The translations under genes and the position numbers were made by a program. From NCBI GenBank assembly GCA_964434735.1, contig CAYSWK010000023.1, positions 1 to 15,728 of the forward strand: a DNA stretch of 15,728 nt, read 5' to 3'. Every line of letters begins with the position of its first letter. The stretch's first letter is position 1. The DNA is from CAYSWK01 sp964434735. GTDB taxonomy: Archaea; Micrarchaeota; Micrarchaeia; Anstonellales; Bilamarchaeaceae. The notes beneath the pieces are model-generated. The model was given only the letters and a program-made list of their open reading frames with translations, was not told where the DNA came from and did not search any database. Shown here piece after piece: positions 14,072 to 15,728 of the stretch.

Positions 14072-15265
14072 TTCCTGTGCCTTGTCAAATTGGGCATCTG
14101 CGCTTTGCCGTGCCTCTTCAAAAGTGGCAGTTCCAACAAGTGTTGTTTCGATGAACAGATACTCGCCACCTTGAGGATACGTTTCAACGCCTATGAATGC
14201 GTGCCCTGGCACAAATACGATAATGCTGTTCATGCCAAGCGCTTCAAATGCCGAAGCGAACAAAAGCGACGCATCAATGCAATTGCCTGCCTTGTCAATT
14301 AATGAATCGCGGGGAAATCGTATGCGCTGTGCAGCAGCATCAAAACTGATGGGTGTATTGAGGTAGGATACGCCTTGGCCTTTTATCGCGTTGAATATGG
14401 ACTCTGCTTGGATATAAGTGCGTTGCGCTTTTTCTGCTTTTGTTAATCGATCGTACCCGGCATATCCGGTGAGCGCACGGTCAACGTTGAGTTCTTTTGC
14501 GTTTGAAAGCAGCTGTTCAACGCATGAATCGCGGGGCGTTACCCACGCGGCACTTGAGAATTTGAGGTTTTTGCCCTTGTATTCCCATATAATATCTGCT
14601 GCTGAGGATACCGTGACCGGGTACGTTTTATGGTTTATTGTTTGGCCGTTTGAGAATGCTGTCACTTCAAACTGCGTTTTTTGGGCTTCTTTCAAATCAT
14701 GCGATTCTTTTGAAAATTCAAGCGGAACGGTTCGTCGTGTAATTGAGTTTGGTTCAAGCTCAATTTCTTCCGTGAATGTTGCCGTTATATTTGGGATTAC
14801 TGCCTCAAGGCGGACTGAAACGTATTTGTCATCGCCGTTTGTTATGGTGCACGTTGCAAAATCCTCATGGAGCACTTCACTGAGCTGTACAAGAATAGGC
14901 ACTAGGGGGTCTGCAATCGAGCAGGAGACATCAACGGTTGCCTGGCAATCGGTTCGGCAGTTTGACGGCGTTTCTTTTGATTCGCATACTAAATTTCCGC
15001 AGCAATTGGGCACGTCTTCAACAACGCAACTTCCAGCCGTACATGTTTGTATTTTGCACGTTCCAGGCGTTCCTGAACAGAAGGGTTGCGGCCCATTAAG
15101 CGGCGTGTGCGTGCATTCAAAATGCGTTTGGCTTGAGCATGCATCCTGCGTGCATGCAACCCCGTCATCGCACGAAGTAGGGCAGGATTTATACAATCTT
15201 TCAAGCTGTGTGCAGCCTGCGATGAGAAGGAGGGAAAATATAATGATCATGGCCTTTGTTTCCAT
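14072..15265 (-). CDS. Cys-rich lipoprotein with a transglutaminase-like cysteine-protease domain (3' side lost in the N gap)
   Basis: 398 residues are visible before the gap. The N-terminus METKAMIIIFSLLLIAGC is a lipoprotein signal (lipobox Cys 18). Residues 18-116 hold about 16 Cys in small modules such as SCDDGVACTQDAC and CCGNLVCESKETPSNCRTDC (88-107), presumably disulfide-bonded outside the cell. A beta-rich region (about 117-222) follows. The C-terminal part carries a transglutaminase-like core: KAGNCIDASLLFASAFEALG (325-344) with likely nucleophile C329, then VPGHAFIGVE (352-361) with H355, and a possible acidic partner in IETT (E373). Family members act as proteases, amidases or cross-linkers; which one is unknown. 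The ATG at 15265 is preferred over a TTG at 15280 because it gives a normal signal peptide. A Maf gene lies 29 bases upstream in the same direction. Confidence 0.82.
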
Positions 15266-15294
15266 GTATTCCCTACTCAAAAAACGATTAAGAA

Positions 15295-15728
15295 CTAACG
15301 TATTTTTTTCAGTTGCCGTGCCAACGCCAAAACGTCAATGCCGATTACCGTATCCTTTCTTTTGCGTATGTGCGCAACCATCCCTTCCTGGATTGCGTAT
15401 GCGCCAGCACGTTCAAGGGTTTTTGGGTCGTTTGCAATTTTTCGTATCTCTTCTTTTGAAAGCTTTGCAAGCGTAACATAGGCTTTTGAGCAGGACGTTT
15501 GCATCTGTTCGCCTTTTACTACGCAAAGTGCACTATATACTGTGTGTGTTTTTCCTTGAAGGAGCGAAAGCGTTTTGCGTGCCTCGTGTGGCGTTTTTGG
15601 TTTTCCGATTATTTTTCCTTTGTAAAAAACAATGGTGTCGCAACCCACAATTGGCAGGTGCGTTTTCGTGTGTGCTGCAACAAAAAGTGCCTTGAGCATT
15701 GCATTGAGGATTACGGTGTCTTTTGGGT
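15295..15728 (-). CDS. Maf-family nucleoside triphosphate pyrophosphatase (5' end outside window)
   Basis: The frame is open to the window edge; 144 residues are visible, so about 45 N-terminal residues, including the usual SPRR motif, are missing. Visible family motifs are IVGCDTIVFYKGKIIGKPKT (matching the G-DT-V---G-I--KP block), EARKTLSLLQGKTHTVYSAL, and ERAGAYAIQEG (matching AGAY-IQ). Maf proteins hydrolyse non-canonical or modified (d)NTPs to monophosphates and PPi, as house-cleaning enzymes. The C-terminal part, RKRKDTVIGIDVLALARQL, corresponds to the usual G---NV-GLP stretch but is diverged. It is probably co-transcribed with the lipoprotein gene downstream, although no functional link is evident. 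Confidence 0.9.
   Translation of the reverse strand, partial: PKDTVILNAMLKALFVAAHTKTHLPIVGCDTIVFYKGKIIGKPKTPHEARKTLSLLQGKTHTVYSALCVVKGEQMQTSCSKAYVTLAKLSKEEIRKIANDPKTLERAGAYAIQEGMVAHIRKRKDTVIGIDVLALARQLKKIR

Noticed and set aside
15266..15280. TTG start at 15280 for the transglutaminase-like lipoprotein
   Set aside because: The ATG at 15265 gives a cleaner lipoprotein signal peptide and has an AGGGAA stretch just upstream.
14418..15476. 352-codon open frame on the plus strand
   Set aside because: It lies antisense to the transglutaminase-like lipoprotein and Maf genes, which have clear family motifs. The product is Ser/Cys-rich without domain features, as expected for a shadow frame.
1..15728. 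CRISPR array, insertion sequence, prophage or toxin-antitoxin system
   Set aside because: No short regularly spaced repeats, transposase or integrase motifs, or recognisable toxin/antitoxin pair was found on reading the window.

Overview
The window looks archaeal, probably from a small-genome DPANN-type lineage (Woesearchaeota, Diapherotrites, Aenigmarchaeota and similar), although the sequence alone cannot fix the phylum. The archaeal signs are a pelota (Dom34) gene, a geranylgeranyl-reductase-family flavoprotein, a HerA/VirB4-type ATPase, an endonuclease Q-like PHP protein with a C-terminal PCNA-binding-like tail, and TATA-like boxes about 24-30 bases ahead of the start codons of operon-leading genes. 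Most genes are packed tightly, with 4-14 base overlaps or 1-base gaps. A run of exactly 100 N (13972-14071) marks a scaffold gap, so this is a draft or metagenome assembly.

Layout. (1) 2-1816, +: C-terminal part of a large, sequon-rich surface protein with Ig-like repeats and a C-terminal membrane anchor. (2) 1852-4150, +: a HerA/VirB4-like ATPase, a coiled-coil protein with a possible C-terminal winged helix, and a 52-codon ORF, all nearly contiguous. (3) 4210-6583, +: purD overlapping a geranylgeranyl-reductase-family gene. (4) 6580-7945, -: an FMN-binding lipoprotein followed by its likely modifying enzyme ApbE. (5) 8007-9260, -: endonuclease Q-like PHP phosphoesterase. (6) 9403-10952, +: a thioredoxin-fold lipoprotein overlapping pelota. 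(7) 11012-12885, +: a membrane-anchored protein with three tandem thioredoxin-like domains, overlapping a VIT1/CCC1-family metal transporter. (8) 12950-13642, +: unrecognised protein. (9) 13651-15265, -: a Cys-rich transglutaminase-like lipoprotein broken by the N gap. (10) 15295-15728, -: a Maf-family nucleotide pyrophosphatase cut by the window edge.

The most interesting theme is extracytoplasmic redox chemistry. Within about 6 kb there are a putative covalently flavinylated lipoprotein with ApbE, a CxxC thioredoxin lipoprotein, and a triple-CxxC membrane-anchored protein coupled to an iron/manganese transporter. Whether these form one system is inference. The two pairs with overlapping or abutting reading frames (lipoprotein-ApbE and triple thioredoxin-VIT) are directly visible.

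No tRNA, rRNA, CRISPR array, insertion sequence or phage gene was recognised. No gene-free stretch exceeds 300 bases; the largest (9261-9402, 142 bases) holds two divergent promoters and nothing else I can support.
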